Shown here piece by piece: positions 1 to 12,000 of a stretch of DNA of 40,000 nucleotides. Within the stretch, counting starts at the first letter, position 1. The number at the start of each line of letters is the position of its first letter. The notes under the pieces are model-generated. The model was not told the origin of the DNA and did not search any database. It saw only the letters and a list, made by a program, of their open reading frames with translations. The position numbers and the translations under genes are program-made. The DNA comes from Glandiceps talaboti (Eukaryota > Hemichordata > Enteropneusta > Spengelidae), in NCBI RefSeq assembly GCF_964340395.1, contig NC_135554.1:28646130-28686129 (forward strand), given 5' to 3'.

Positions 1-1713
1 CATTGAAAACTTGTGTTTGATTGGTGCAAATGTCTAAATAATCTGTGTAGGAAGCCCTTCTCATTAAATATCGATAGAATCGGAAGAATGGAAACGATAA
101 TTTGTATATTGTCATGTTCAACGTATATTTAAAAGAACTCCCATATTTGGTAAAATAAGATGATTAAAATCAGCAGTGAACGGTAAATTATGACGAGCAA
201 GTATACATCATTGGTGATGTCACGTACTATAATGAGATGGCGATAGCACTTCTATATATAGTATTGTGCGGAGTCGAGTCACACAGAACAATACATTATA
301 TGCAAACAAATAACGACAGAACAAAGGGCTTTCACACATTGAGAATAGCTGATCGATTTATAGACGTTTATTGTTTGCAATCATATGCTAAAGAGTCATA
401 TAATTGCTTGGCAATTTTATTCATTTTTTGCCTATACATAGACAATGTCAGGTCTGTACTAGCGTACAATTTAATGTTGTGTAATTTTGTTATTAACATC
501 TTAGCTATTCCTGTACTTTGCAAAAACTCTAATTGGAATGCATACATAAACTACTGAAGGGGTTTCGGGAATGACTCAATATAACGAACATTTTTACAAA
601 GGATGACATATTGTTTATTACATAGAAGAATACTTTGTTATTACCATTTCCCCCAAAAAAAATTGTGCTAGGAATTGCTCTAAGCGATTTTCCCAGCCAC
701 ATAACCAAATACACATGCACATTTTAGTCGGATTTGGGACTCCATGACAAAACTTTGTCCCAGTCAGTCTACATTATATTACTGCATTACTCAAAAAGTA
801 TAAAACACAGACACCTAATTCAAGTGTCTAACCCATATTATCAGATGCAATGTAACTTTGGAAACATTGTCTTTTGACCATGACCTTCAGGGTCAATTGT
901 CAAATTCAAGCTAATTCCTGCCTATCAAAGCCACATCGTAGTGTTTACACGTTACCAGTTTCTTTTAAATCATGTTTACTAGTAATATGAAGAAAGGAAC
1001 TATATACAAGCATTATTTTGGTGCTCAAGTAATTTTTACTAAGTGGCAGCCATATTTGTAGTAAAACAGCATACTACTGCATAACTCAAAACTGTTGCTA
1101 AAAAGTGGGCCGTGTTGGAAAGTTTCATTGGATGCTATGTTTATAACCCAATTAATAAAGAGATAGAGATATGTTCCTCTGTGTCGTTAATCCACATTAT
1201 GATGCGTAATGCACTATTAACTATTGACAAAGCCAGAGATCCCGAAACACTTGGCCTTCAACACATACGTGCTTTCTGGCAATATATAATAAGCAAGGAG
1301 ACAACACCATGCATGAAATTTCCTTCTAAAGAGGCGTATTATTTTTCCTTTCTTTTCTTTTCTTTTCTTGAGTACATTAATGAATACGAATTTACATGTC
1401 TCGGTGTTCTATTTATGTCCGTGTACCTCCAGTTCATTTAAAACTCTATTGTCAGTTTTGGTGAGGCAAAAAGTTGACGATCAAAGAACTTCTTTTTTAA
1501 AATTTTTAAATCCAAATTACCAAGGTTGTTTTGTTTTATGTAGTTGTAATTATTATGACATTTACACTTTTACTTTGAAATAGACAATTATTAGATGAAC
1601 AAATGGATGAATATATGTAATATAGATTTTATACATATAAAGGAGATATAGTATAAAATATATGACATGATATTTATGCGTATGACATATCTTGTATCGT
1701 TTTGTAATCATTT
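1..1713. other. Non-coding stretch, no recognised gene
   Basis: I see no conserved exon. Two open frames of about 106-109 codons (237-557 and 1112-1441, + strand) have no recognisable domain, and that length is expected by chance in AT-rich DNA. A short TTTCTTTTC run lies near 1345-1375. Confidence 0.5.
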
Positions 1714-1715
1714 TT

Positions 1716-1734
1716 ACCTCCCGTAAGGGGAGGT
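1716..1734. repeat. Terminal hairpin of element A
   Basis: This is a perfect 7-bp stem (ACCTCCC with GGGAGGT) closed by the loop GTAAG. It marks the outer edge of element A. A short hairpin close to one end is a known feature of Helitron and Helentron elements. Confidence 0.7.
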
Positions 1735-1864
1735 TATGTTATGCTTTGTATGTCTGTGTCTGTGTGCATGTCTGTCTGTCTGTGGACAAGATGTTTCAAA
1801 ACAACTTGCTACACAAATTACATATGCTAAACACAAGATTCATTAGTCATTTGGATAATTAATA

Positions 1865-2470
1865 GTTTGCATAATACATTAAGGATAATATAGCACATCT
1901 CTGCTTGTTGATGTAGCTTATAGTTTTTTCTGATAATTAGGCTATATCTTAAGAATGGATACTTCATATTCAATCTAATTCGATACATACACTATACATA
2001 ACAAGGCACATATGCGTTACAATACTTGTGGATGTAGCTTGTGATTTTAATTAGTAATTTGCATAATTAATGAGCAATGGTAATTCTATATCTTAACAAA
2101 CTAAGCTTTAAATTCAATATAATTTGACACACATCAACTGTAACAAAACACACATATTCTATAGAGCCTGCTGGCATAGTTTTTAGTTTTAATGATAATT
2201 TGCATAGTTAATTATTGTCGGTAATTAGGCTTTATCTTATGAATTTATACTTCACATTCAATTTAATTGGCATATATATTAAATATGACAAAGTGCATAT
2301 ATGTTATGATACTTGTTGATGTGCTTATAGCTTTTACTAAGAAATTTGCATAATTAACGATTTTTTAAGTGGTTAAGTATACAACATTTGATACATACAT
2401 CATCAACCACAGTAATGTTCTTAATTTGCATAATTAATGGCTTTTGGTAATTAGGTTATACATTAAATTA
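1865..2470 (+). repeat. Degenerate internal tandem repeats of element A
   Basis: About five decayed units share a core of GCATAATTAATG, then GGTAATTAGGCT, TATCTTAAGAAT and ATTCAATNTAATT. Cores start near 1869, 2061, 2202, 2348 and 2428, so spacing varies from 80 to 190 bp, with two intervals near 140-146 bp. The same core is found inverted at 3221-3262, at 6427-6483, and inverted again near 23850-23910. Confidence 0.6.
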
Positions 2471-2681
2471 CAACCACAACAGAAATCAAACATTACAAAG
2501 CACACATATCTTATAAAGCCTGTTGGCATAACCTGCCTAGATCTTCTTTTTTCTCGTGTTTGTCCAGCCAATGCAGACTGCAGATCGAAGGAAAACACAA
2601 CATAACTCTCCCTACATTAATTGCTACTTCAGAAAAGACAACTGCAGAACTAATTATGAAGAGTTAACAAAAGAATTGTTA

Positions 2682-3096
2682 CACCCAATCTGTGAAATTG
2701 CCCAATTCATGAAATGGGTAGGTAACTTTGCCCAGTTCATGAAATAGTTAATTGTGTTGCCCAGGTTATGTAGGGGGTATGGTAAGATATGCCCAGTACA
2801 TGAAATGAGCATCTTTTATTGGACACACACAAAATAGAATAAGAATCAAACAACTTTATTATCATGTATTTACAAACTCATCACTTCACAATTCTTATTT
2901 TATTCTAATTCAGTGTAGCTTGTGTTTTAATAAAGTTCGATAGTCAACACCCAGTTCAAAACTCTTGCCCCAAAAAATTAATTTGGCCCCTTTTAGATCG
3001 TAATCTATACTCTCATTTGCATAAGGTTGATCATTTCATGAACTGGGCAATGTTACATGCACATTTCATGAATTGGGCAGTTTCACGGATTGGGTG
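2682..3096. mobile_element. 415-bp inverted-repeat element, copy 1 (MITE-like)
   Basis: The left end starts CACCCAATCTGTGAAATTGC and the right end is its imperfect inverse, ending GGATTGGGTG. TA dinucleotides flank both sides (2680-2681 and 3097-3098), as expected for Tc1/mariner-type insertion. Subterminal sites of the form GCCCA followed by TTCATGAA start at 2700, 2730, 2759 and 2791. On the right they are inverted, with TTCATGAA at 3035-3042 and 3065-3072. There is no coding capacity, so it would need a transposase supplied elsewhere. Two further copies lie in this window. It is nested in element A and so is younger than that element. Confidence 0.8.
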
Positions 3097-3351
3097 TAAC
3101 ATATATATATACTAAAACTAAAAGCTAAATCGATAATATTTGAGGACAGATGCGCTTTGGTATCGCAAATGTACGTACGAAGTTATAATGAATTCGAAGC
3201 GTGCATTCTTGAGATATAGCCTAATTACCGAAAACCATTAATTACGTTAATTGCTCATTAATATTCATATAATGTCTAAAACCTAATCAGTTGTTGCCAT
3301 TACCCTACGGAACATGTGTGCCGAATTTCGTTTGAATTGAACCAGATGACA

Positions 3352-3410
3352 CAGACAGACAGACATACATACATACATACATACATACATACATACATAC
3401 ATACATACAT

Positions 3411-3448
<38 letters not shown>

Positions 3449-3509
3449 GGATAGACAGACAGACGGATAGACAGACAGACAGACAGACAGACGGACAGAG
3501 ACAGACAAG
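3352..3509. repeat. Compound CAGA/CATA/CGGA tetranucleotide array
   Basis: The array runs CAGA, then CATA (about 3365-3412), then CAGA with CGGA and GATA variants. It belongs to the right end of element A. Open frames read across it in every phase (for example Ser/Val/Cys-rich or Thr/Asp-rich) are microsatellite translations, not proteins. Confidence 0.9.
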
Positions 3510-3517
3510 ACAGAATT

Positions 3518-3542
3518 CCCCCCCCCCCCAAAAAAAAAAAAA
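3518..3542. repeat. C12-A13 homopolymer junction
   Basis: Twelve C residues (3518-3529) are followed directly by thirteen A residues (3530-3542), between the tetranucleotide array and the right terminus of element A. A similar C11-A15 junction occurs at 31725-31750. Confidence 0.9.
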
Positions 3543-3561
3543 GTACCTCCTTCCTTACGGA

Positions 3562-6382
3562 CACCAGAAACCAATTCTTTTTTCTTGGCCTTAAAAAATG
3601 TTTACAATGGGCACAAACAGATGAAATATTTATCATCGTTTCAATTTCGTTAGATATGGACATACAATTTTGAAATTTCACACACTAACGCGCAGATGAA
3701 TAAAGAGAAATCGTATCTTTTTAGATTTTCGATTATAAGTTTAGGAAGTATTATGTTGACCTCGAACCGTCTCCTTTTTATCTGTTCTTTTCCGATTTCT
3801 CCCAATAACAAACTACCACTGTTTGTTCCGAGGCTTGTAATCGTTTATCTAGCTCGGTATCTCAGGAAATAAATACACTCTCACATATGTATCAAGTGTA
3901 ATAATCTATCATTTATACCGAAATGTACGTGGTCAAAATATGGAAAATAGATCAAGCCTACGAAGAAAATTGCCTTCAACTCTGTTGTTCACTGCCTATG
4001 TAAAATCCATATTTCTATTGAACAGTCCATTGTGCATGGGTTCGCAACAATGTATCCGTACTGGTGACCTAGGCATTGACCTCTATATAATTAGTGCACT
4101 GTGAGGACGTGCCACTCAACAAAATCTTGACAAAAATTATATGTGACAAAGTTGATGAAAGTTGGAAGCAGAAACTTATAGGATTTGGAGCACATGGTAC
4201 GTAATAGTGTATCACTTCAGGTACCGTAACCTGTGTGGGGGAGGGGGGGGGGGCAGGGGGACTGCTGCCCCTGCGATTTTTGGAAAAAATGCAAATTTTT
4301 CGATAAATAGCGAGGTCATTAAAATCGTTATTTACGTGATGATTCCTAGCACGCGCGCTTTAAATTGATGGTTCACTAAAGTCAAAAGTGACTGTACTTA
4401 CACTGACTCCTCGTTAATATGTCTCTCTATTGTACTATGGTTTATATTTGAATAAAAAAGTGCCAAGTTAAAAATTGGTACTTTGTTCGGGAGAAGCGCG
4501 CGCATGCAGTTTGCATTTTTCGAGAGTAACAGTAATCTTGAAAGTTGCAATAATGTCAGCAAGTGAAATGCCAAAAAAACGTCGTGTCCAGCAGTCTTTT
4601 GACATCTGTCAGGAAACAGGCAGGGTGAGCATACCATTTTGTATCATGTGAAAGGAAAAAGTTATTCAACATGACGTCGCCTACTACATGCAGTGAGTCC
4701 TAAGATGCGCTCAATCTACTTTACATCTTGTTCCTTGGGCCAGAAAATAAAAGCTGTACAACAGGCCCGACCTCCCCATAGTTTGGTATTTTATTTTTTG
4801 TGATGGGCAATATATCCTCACGCGGGCTTCGCATGTCAGTGAATTGCAAACTTTGTTTACAAGTTAAGGGATTTCTTTATATTTTCTGAATAATACATCT
4901 AACAATATACATTTTAGTCAATTCCAAATTAAATAATATCTTATACAGTGGTTTACCTGCATCTGATAACGTATACAAGGGTGAGATTAAACTAAGCTGT
5001 TGCATATCCAACTTGCACTAAAAGGAATTGAAACGAAAGTTTACGACCGTGGGAAGGGGGGGGGGGTTAGCAGTCATTTAGCCATCAAACTCTGAAAGTC
5101 TTGAAATGTTTTGCTTTTATTCGGAATTTGCTTTCGGAAACAAATAAAACTTCAGGATAAGTCAATTAACTGCAAAATTTCTTTCAGCTTTGCCACAACA
5201 AAATACACTTTATAGCCAGATAATATGTGCTACATATTATAATTGTACGTCTCAATTCTTGTATTTTAATAACATATTCAAGCACAGTAAGACTTTAAAA
5301 TTATGTCTATGGTTTGATATTTTTTGCCTCTAAATGGCCTCCTACATTGTCTCCTTTTTTAAATATCATCTTTGGAGATATCTCCTTCCAATCAGTAGCA
5401 ACGACAGTGATTATTTTCTCTCTCACAAAACAAGATGGAAGATGGCTAAGTACCTCCCTGTATAGATTAGACTTCATATTGAGAATCTTCTTATGCATGT
5501 GAAATCCACATTCTTTGTAAAGTAATCTCGTTTAGAATATTACGTTATAATACGTTACGTTACGTTAGTTGGTTATCACTGTTATTGTGATGCATCATTG
5601 TACCATATAATTGTATACTAGTATTTCCACTGTAGTGTAGGTGACAGAAGGGGTTGCTAAAATAATTTCGGAGCTTAATTAGTCTGGTCTATATTATTTG
5701 AGAGGAGAGGTGAGAGTAGCTACACAATTTGTTTAACTGTACTTTTTGTACATTTCCTAACTGTAGAACTAATTGAAGTCAATTGCTATGCCGACAATCT
5801 GCAGAGATAAAATCAAAATGACTGAATAGATCTATATAAACTAAACCTGAAATGTTTTACTTCCAGTATATAACGTTTGTTTTGTAAAGTATTATGAAAA
5901 AACGACCTACCTACCCAATGTGATGGGTTTATATAGGTTACGTGTTAAACAACTTTTTAAAAGTATTTTTTCTGGTCTCATACTAAAACATTCACTGATA
6001 AAACGACAGATCTATCTCTTTTTGGAATATTTGGTGACCATGAAAGGGTCGTTTGTGAGTGATCACAAATATCACTCTGAATCGTCAGCAGCGTCATCAT
6101 TTTTGTTTACTTTGAATGCGACACCTTTTCTGCAGCTATTTTCAAAAGATACGACATTGCATATGATATGTAATTGCGTACGCTAAAATGGATATTATGT
6201 AAATTGCATACAGATTTATGTAAATTAGCCACCTTTCCAAATTTTAAATACATGATTCCGCCAAGACAATGACAAAGGATTTGAACAACATTTTTTGACA
6301 ACTAACCTTCATTGGGACTTGACAAATCACAGATATAGAGCTAAATTTCTTGCATAAATCATGAAATTGCAAGACTTTATAT
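3562..6382. other. Non-coding stretch with G-rich runs
   Basis: No gene is recognised. The notable content is a G tract with one A near 4237-4253, a run of eleven G at 5056-5066, and a short ACGTT tandem near 5543-5566. Open frames are short and overlap on both strands without any domain. Confidence 0.5.
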
Positions 6383-6556
6383 ACCCTTAAGGAAGGCATT
6401 TAGTTTAAATCAGGTTATTTGTAATAATTAATGTGCATAATTATACAAAATTGTCGGTAATTAGACTACATCTTAATAAGAATGCATTCCAACAATGTGT
6501 GTAGGAGCAAATCATATGGTTTGCCCTTACTGGAGGCATTCAGTTTAAATCTGATT
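6383..6556 (-). mobile_element. Fragment C of the element A/B family (two repeat units)
   Basis: Two direct copies of a segment of about 31 bp (6383-6413 and 6523-6553) lie 140 bp apart. On the - strand each reads approximately GATTTAAACTGAATGCC, followed by a CCGTAAGGG-like block. The same string occurs on the + strand at the left edge of element B (23509-23538). Between them, 6427-6483 carries the GCATAATTA...GGTAATTAGACT...ATCTTAATAAGAAT core found in element A. The tetranucleotide array is absent, so this is probably a truncated copy. The relationship is by eye but rests on several shared blocks. Confidence 0.6.
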
Positions 6557-6689
6557 AATATGCATTCGATACATCATACAACATTTTTCTACTATATAAT
6601 TGCCTTGTGTATGAGAAATTATAAGCATCATAGAATGAGGAAAATTGCACATATCCTTAGGCAGGGAAGATAAGAAACGTGAAGTAAAT

Positions 6690-8090
6690 AACACAAAGTA
6701 CAGAATATAAGAAAGAACCATACTAAGAGATTTCATATCTGGTTTGATAAATATTGTATATCATATAATAGTTTCATATTTCTTTCAATTTCGATCGCAT
6801 AAATAAATAACCTTTACGTGGAATCTGGATTTCTTTACGGGTTGACTGATTTAAAACTGAACTAGCTGGAACTGACTACATTTTTTGAAAATGATTTATT
6901 ATAAGAGAGGGCACAATAACTCGTAATTTCGCACGCCATAAACAGTATTTAATCACCTATGGTGAACGTATTTTTCGTTGCTGCACACATGATAAATCAA
7001 ATCAAATTGATTTTTGGGTCCGTACCCATAAATCAGCGCCCTCAACCGCAATTAATAATTAAACCTGTTATTGTATTACTAATGCGGTAACTCGCACAAA
7101 GAAATCACGTGTGCTTATAGAAGTTAACGTTATGTCCATGGTTAGTTAAAAAGTAAGTAAGCATCTTAATAAAGTATTATGTATTTTATGTTAATAGTTC
7201 ATAAGTCTTGCGTTCGAAACCAGGTTATCATTAACTTCTAAGAAATTGATCGCTTTTAGATATTAAAGATATTGATTCTGTTTGATATTATGTGCTTGCA
7301 GGGCTGTTAATTCGGTTAATTTGTTATTAAATTTTACAGCACATGATCTTTATTTGTTTCCAATAATCCGCGTATAAAGATTGCGAATCAAAATATGTCA
7401 GTCTGATATCTTATTCAAATCAAAGAATGAATACTTTTTCGGAAAAATCGTAATATTTTCTTTTCCGCTTTTTAAATTTTCATATTACCTGGAAATTTAT
7501 CATCGGATTATCAAAAATAATCAACGTATGTTTACATACCATTATATCCGTTATAATGAAACTCCTTACAGGGAAACCTATACCACCTTATAAGGACACT
7601 TATAAACATAAATATATAAATCCATACAAGGAAACATATCACTATATTCGCGATGATTTCATTCGGCTTGCCAATGCCTGGATTATTTTCAAGGAAACCA
7701 TATGTTCAAGTGTCATATTATCAGCTCATTGCTGTTAATACCCTACATATAAATACGATACTGAGATTAGCAATCTCGTCGGGAGACAGGACAAGATACC
7801 AACTGAAAATACCATATTCGGTATTACATGGTAGATAATACGAAATATGAATAATACATATTCCATGTAGTATTGATGGCAAGCTATTCAGGCCAAAAGT
7901 GTTATTCTTATTCTGGCTGTACTATTTTGTATTTTTCGCAGTTACAAACTACTTTTAACCATTTATGTGTAGTTTTTCGATGGAATCCACTTTTATTCCA
8001 TGTTACCATTATTTAATACAAGTTTTCATTTTATTTGAGATTGTTGTTGTCTTGATTTATTTTGTTTACTTATCGACAAATGTAATATAC
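6690..8090. other. Non-coding stretch, nothing recognised
   Basis: The sequence is AT-rich with only short chance frames of 60-70 codons. No conserved exon or larger repeat is visible. Confidence 0.5.
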
Positions 8091-8120
8091 ATATATATAT
8101 ATATATATGTGTGTGTGTGT
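8091..8120. repeat. (TA)n(TG)n microsatellite
   Basis: A short (AT)n run passes directly into (GT)n and abuts the left end of inverted-repeat element copy 2. Confidence 0.85.
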
Positions 8121-8122
8121 TA

Positions 8123-8503
8123 CACCCAATCTGTGAAATTGCCCAATTCATGAAACGGGTAGGCAACTTTGCCCAGTTCATGAAATAGTCAATCGTGTTG
8201 CCCAGGTTATGATGTGGGTATGGTAAGATATGCCCAGTACACACACAAAGTAGAATAAGAATCAAACACCTTTATTACCATGTATTTACAAACTCATCAC
8301 TTCACAATTCTTATTTTATTGTAATTCAGTGCAGCTTGTGTTTTAAATAGAGTTCGATAATCAACACCCCAGTTCAAAACTCTTCCCCAAAAATTTAACT
8401 TCGATCATAATCTATACTTTCATTTGTATAAGGTTGACTATTTCATGAACTTGGCAAAGTTACATGCACATTTCATGAATTGGGCAATTTCACAGATTAT
8501 GTG
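8123..8503. mobile_element. Inverted-repeat element, copy 2 (381 bp)
   Basis: It belongs to the same family as 2682-3096. The left end CACCCAATCTGTGAAATTGC is identical to copy 1, and the right end is GATTATGTG. It is flanked by TA on both sides (8121-8122 and 8504-8505). GCCCA sites start at 8141, 8171, 8200 and 8232, and TTCATGAA lies at 8442-8449 and 8472-8479 on the right. It is shorter than copy 1 mainly because of a deletion just after the fourth GCCCA site. Confidence 0.8.
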
Positions 8504-8574
8504 TAACATATATAAAATAGAGAATATATTGTTCACTCTTCCAAGAATCAATTAAATCATTGCTTGATCAATGT

Positions 8575-8610
8575 CCGACGTCGGAGATGGATCGAAACGT
8601 CGCATTCGTT
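8575..8610 (+). other. GATCGAAACGTCG motif, possible degraded hammerhead/Penelope-type remnant
   Basis: The segment around CCGACGTCGGAGATGGATCG, followed by AAACGTCGC, resembles the GAAACGTC box that follows stem II in hammerhead ribozyme motifs of Penelope-like elements. The canonical CTGANGA box is not intact; CCGACGT sits where it would be expected. I see no reverse transcriptase or GIY-YIG coding sequence nearby. The identity is a guess from one motif. Confidence 0.2.
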
Positions 8611-8645
8611 TCCAATTTAAAGTTCCAAAGTAACCATATTGCACT

Positions 8646-8880
<235 letters not shown>

Positions 8881-9059
8881 ATATATTGGAAATGTTTCGA
8901 ATATAATTAATTTTCGGTTCTTGGAGAAAAAAGAAATTCGGTAAGTTTCTTCGGACCACTCGATTTCCATACAGGGGTGTGGAGTAAATCAAATGACTAC
9001 TTCCGGTAGGCCTAACACATTGGTCGCTGTACACTCACGTGGACATTTGATTTGGATAC

Positions 9060-12000
9060 ATACGAATACATACTGTGCTCTTCATCCAACCTAAAGGTCC
9101 AACCATTCAACTCACTGCGATAATAGTTTAATCTTCTATTTGTTATTTGTCTTATTTCACTTAAGTCAGCAGACCGTGAGTGCGCACAAGGAAAGCCCTT
9201 GTATTTAGGGACTGGTCATTATCTCCGGCCGGGGGATAGGAGAAGCCATAATGTATTTTTGACTTTGATCTCTAGGATGACCATAGCCTTTCAAGCAATA
9301 TACGTGAAGATTTCGCGGCTTTCATAACAGCTATTGTTGGAGCTTTTTATTTGCTACATAATAGAGTAGGCCGTAGCAGTAGTCTATTTTACTGAAGATT
9401 ATGTTATCATCACTTAAAGTTGTCAACCCAAACCTGGCCTTAATAACTCATTCTGGTGAATGATGCGATGATGAGTAAGGAAATCTTTACCATACATGTA
9501 ATCAATTGTTCTAACAATGCTAGAAGATAATTGCAATATCGTAGAAGGCATGAATCAACCCTAACAGTATGCTAGAATTGCTAAATACCCCCCCCCCCCA
9601 CCAATAAGGGTTCATGTAGAAATTGTCACTTGCGTAAAAAGTGTATACCACAGATTGTGCCACTCGTGGCCTGTGCCTCTTTAATGTAAACTTCAACAGT
9701 ATGGGCATATTTCAATCAATTTAAGCTTCTTGAAAACTTTAAGCCCAATGAGATGCAAAACTAGTCGAAAGTCAGGGTTTTTTGTACTCATTTACTCGAG
9801 GACTACATAGTATTAACGTTATATCTACCCCAATAAAAGTCTATGATAGGTAATATGTCTCAAAATACGCCCCCCCCCCCGATAAGAGAGTTTGTTCAAA
9901 ATCAATGATTTTCCCAAAACTTTTATTTTAAAAACCGAACTTAAAAAACACTTTAAGAAAACATATTTTGACTTTCATTTATACATAATCCTTAAAACAA
10001 TTTCTGGTTTGACGAAAAGTAAGTCAAAACAAAGTAGTTTGTAACTCCGAAAAATATACAATACTATAGGTAAAATAATAATACTTTTGACCTTAACGGC
10101 TTGCATACGGGCCCGTTGAACATTTTTTTTTCTTTTTAAATTCTGGCCTGTAATAATGTTCATCTAGCTTGTACCTATTTTCAATACTATTGGTTCAACA
10201 TAGTTTCATTATACGGGCGTGATCAATATTACATAAGGAAAGTATGTATGTTGTGGTTTAAATATTTGATCCGCTGTGCCAGGTTCTTAATTCAATTTGG
10301 TTTCAGAAACAGTTTTTGTTATTCTTGAGAAAACTGTCATATCATATTTACAATCACTCACCATGATTATTCTTTACGCTCATGTTAGTTATAGATCACT
10401 TTTCACAATTGGGGCTTAAGAAATACAACAATAAATTCTATAACACTTAACTTACATCGGAAAAATCTGTAGCAAAATGTTTAATTCACAAGAAAATGGA
10501 GATGAAAAATTCAGTTGCTGGTTTTATGTTTTAGTATCCATAACGAAACGACCTAAGCACAGTGAAATAACTATATTTTCAATTGTCGTACTATCCATGA
10601 AAATTTTCATTCGAAAACGCGTAGTTCTGATTTTATTGCCAAAGCATGTTTTTACTACCCTTTCTATTATGTTTCCTAATCTACGAAGTAATAGCTAAAA
10701 CTTTTTCATTCAGTGCTACCTTATGAAATGATAACGCAACCAAATAAAAAAGCTGTGGTTAAGTACTGCATTGTACATTAGAGAAATCTCGAAGCGATTT
10801 CTTTGCTTTGGTCAATAACATTATTAGCTACAAGTGAATTCGGTGTTCTTACCACGTGGAGTTTGTGCATTAAAAGGTCTTTATATTGTAGCCCCAAAGG
10901 CTAACCTGAGTAATGCAGGCTTATTACAAACGCCACAGGGAGTGTATTTGCCAACAATAATTTACAGGAACTATTGGATATGCTGACGTCAAATGGATAT
11001 TTTCATACACAAATCTCATTCCCAAAGGTCATGTTTTGTTCTTAGCATTGATCACCAGTTCGTCTTCAGAGGCAGCCATAATAAATACTCAAAATTATCA
11101 TTTATTCATCCGTTCCGGTCGATTATTATTCAACATGTTTACGACCGAGGACGCAAAAAGACAAGTAAGATTAATGTTTTTTATTATCTAGTCAGTTTAC
11201 CCAATTTATAAATGAGTTAGGGATCTACACAAAGTATCTTATTCATACATGTTTGATAAAAGTATTGTTTGTTTCATGCAGTCGGGTAGTGGTTCTGATT
11301 TATTAAGTTATAGTTTCAAGCAGCGCTGTTGTCGTTGGTTATGACCATGGGTAGTATTTAAACTTCGATGTGTCCCAACTTAGTCACTTCACCTATAAAA
11401 TTGGATAGAGCTTTCAATGTGAAGGGTATATTCCTATGCGCTTACCGAGGTTGCAATGGATTATATATCCCCAGGGAAATGATGAAGCATAAAAGAACAT
11501 TACGGCATTATAGGTTCGTGCCACAGCATATAATGCTTATATGCCATGAGCACAGTGTGGAAAGGTGTTTTATGTAAAAACTGACATTATCATCATGAAC
11601 TGTCTCAAAAGAGTCGATGCACAGTGTTGAAAGAAGGTCGAACGTTTACATTTTATATGTGCTGGTGAATATTTAAAGAAGAATGCAAATCCATTACAAA
11701 TTTAGAAGTGAAAGAATATAGAACTGATTGACACACTGCTTCAAAGGTTAAATCTTAACACACATGTAAATTTGCAAAATCACCTCGTACTCACTGATCT
11801 ACACCCCCTCCCCCAGTAGCACAGCCTTTTCTGTTACTTTCACCGACTGCCGTGACAAAATCATTCAAAAATGGAATGAAAGAATGATGGGTGAAGAATT
11901 TAAATTAAACGTACCGGTATTTAGCTATGTTACACATTTAGTGGAAACAATGATTGACAGTGACAAAGCTTAATTAACATTCACAAAATTCACTAGAACT

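Larger units (their letters stand above)
1714..3561 (+). mobile_element. Helentron/HINE-like non-autonomous element A
   Basis: The ends form short inverted repeats. Reading inward, the left end gives CCGTAAGGGGAGGT (1721-1734) and the reverse complement of the right end gives CCGTAAGGAAGGAGGT (3545-3560). The left arm holds degenerate repeats built around GCATAATTAATG, near 1869, 2061, 2202, 2348 and 2428. The right arm has the same core inverted (about 3221-3262), then a compound CAGA/CATA/CGGA array. This layout of hairpin terminus, internal roughly 140-bp repeats and tetranucleotide array resembles the pearl, DINE-1 and HINE elements described in bivalves and insects. No protein is encoded. 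A 415-bp inverted-repeat element is nested inside (2682-3096). The family assignment is inference; the repeat structure is seen directly. Confidence 0.65.

Noticed and set aside
237-557. 106-codon open frame, and the 109-codon frame at 1112-1441
   Set aside because: No recognisable domain, no splice context, and lengths expected by chance in AT-rich sequence.
3352-3509. CRISPR-like array of short repeats
   Set aside because: The repeats are contiguous tetranucleotides without spacers, in eukaryotic sequence.
3283-3681. Cys/Ser/Val-rich and Thr/Asp-rich open frames across tetranucleotide arrays (also 18880-19372, 23963-24238, 25136-25491)
   Set aside because: They are translations of CAGA, CATA and CA repeats, open in several frames on both strands at once, with no non-repeat domain.
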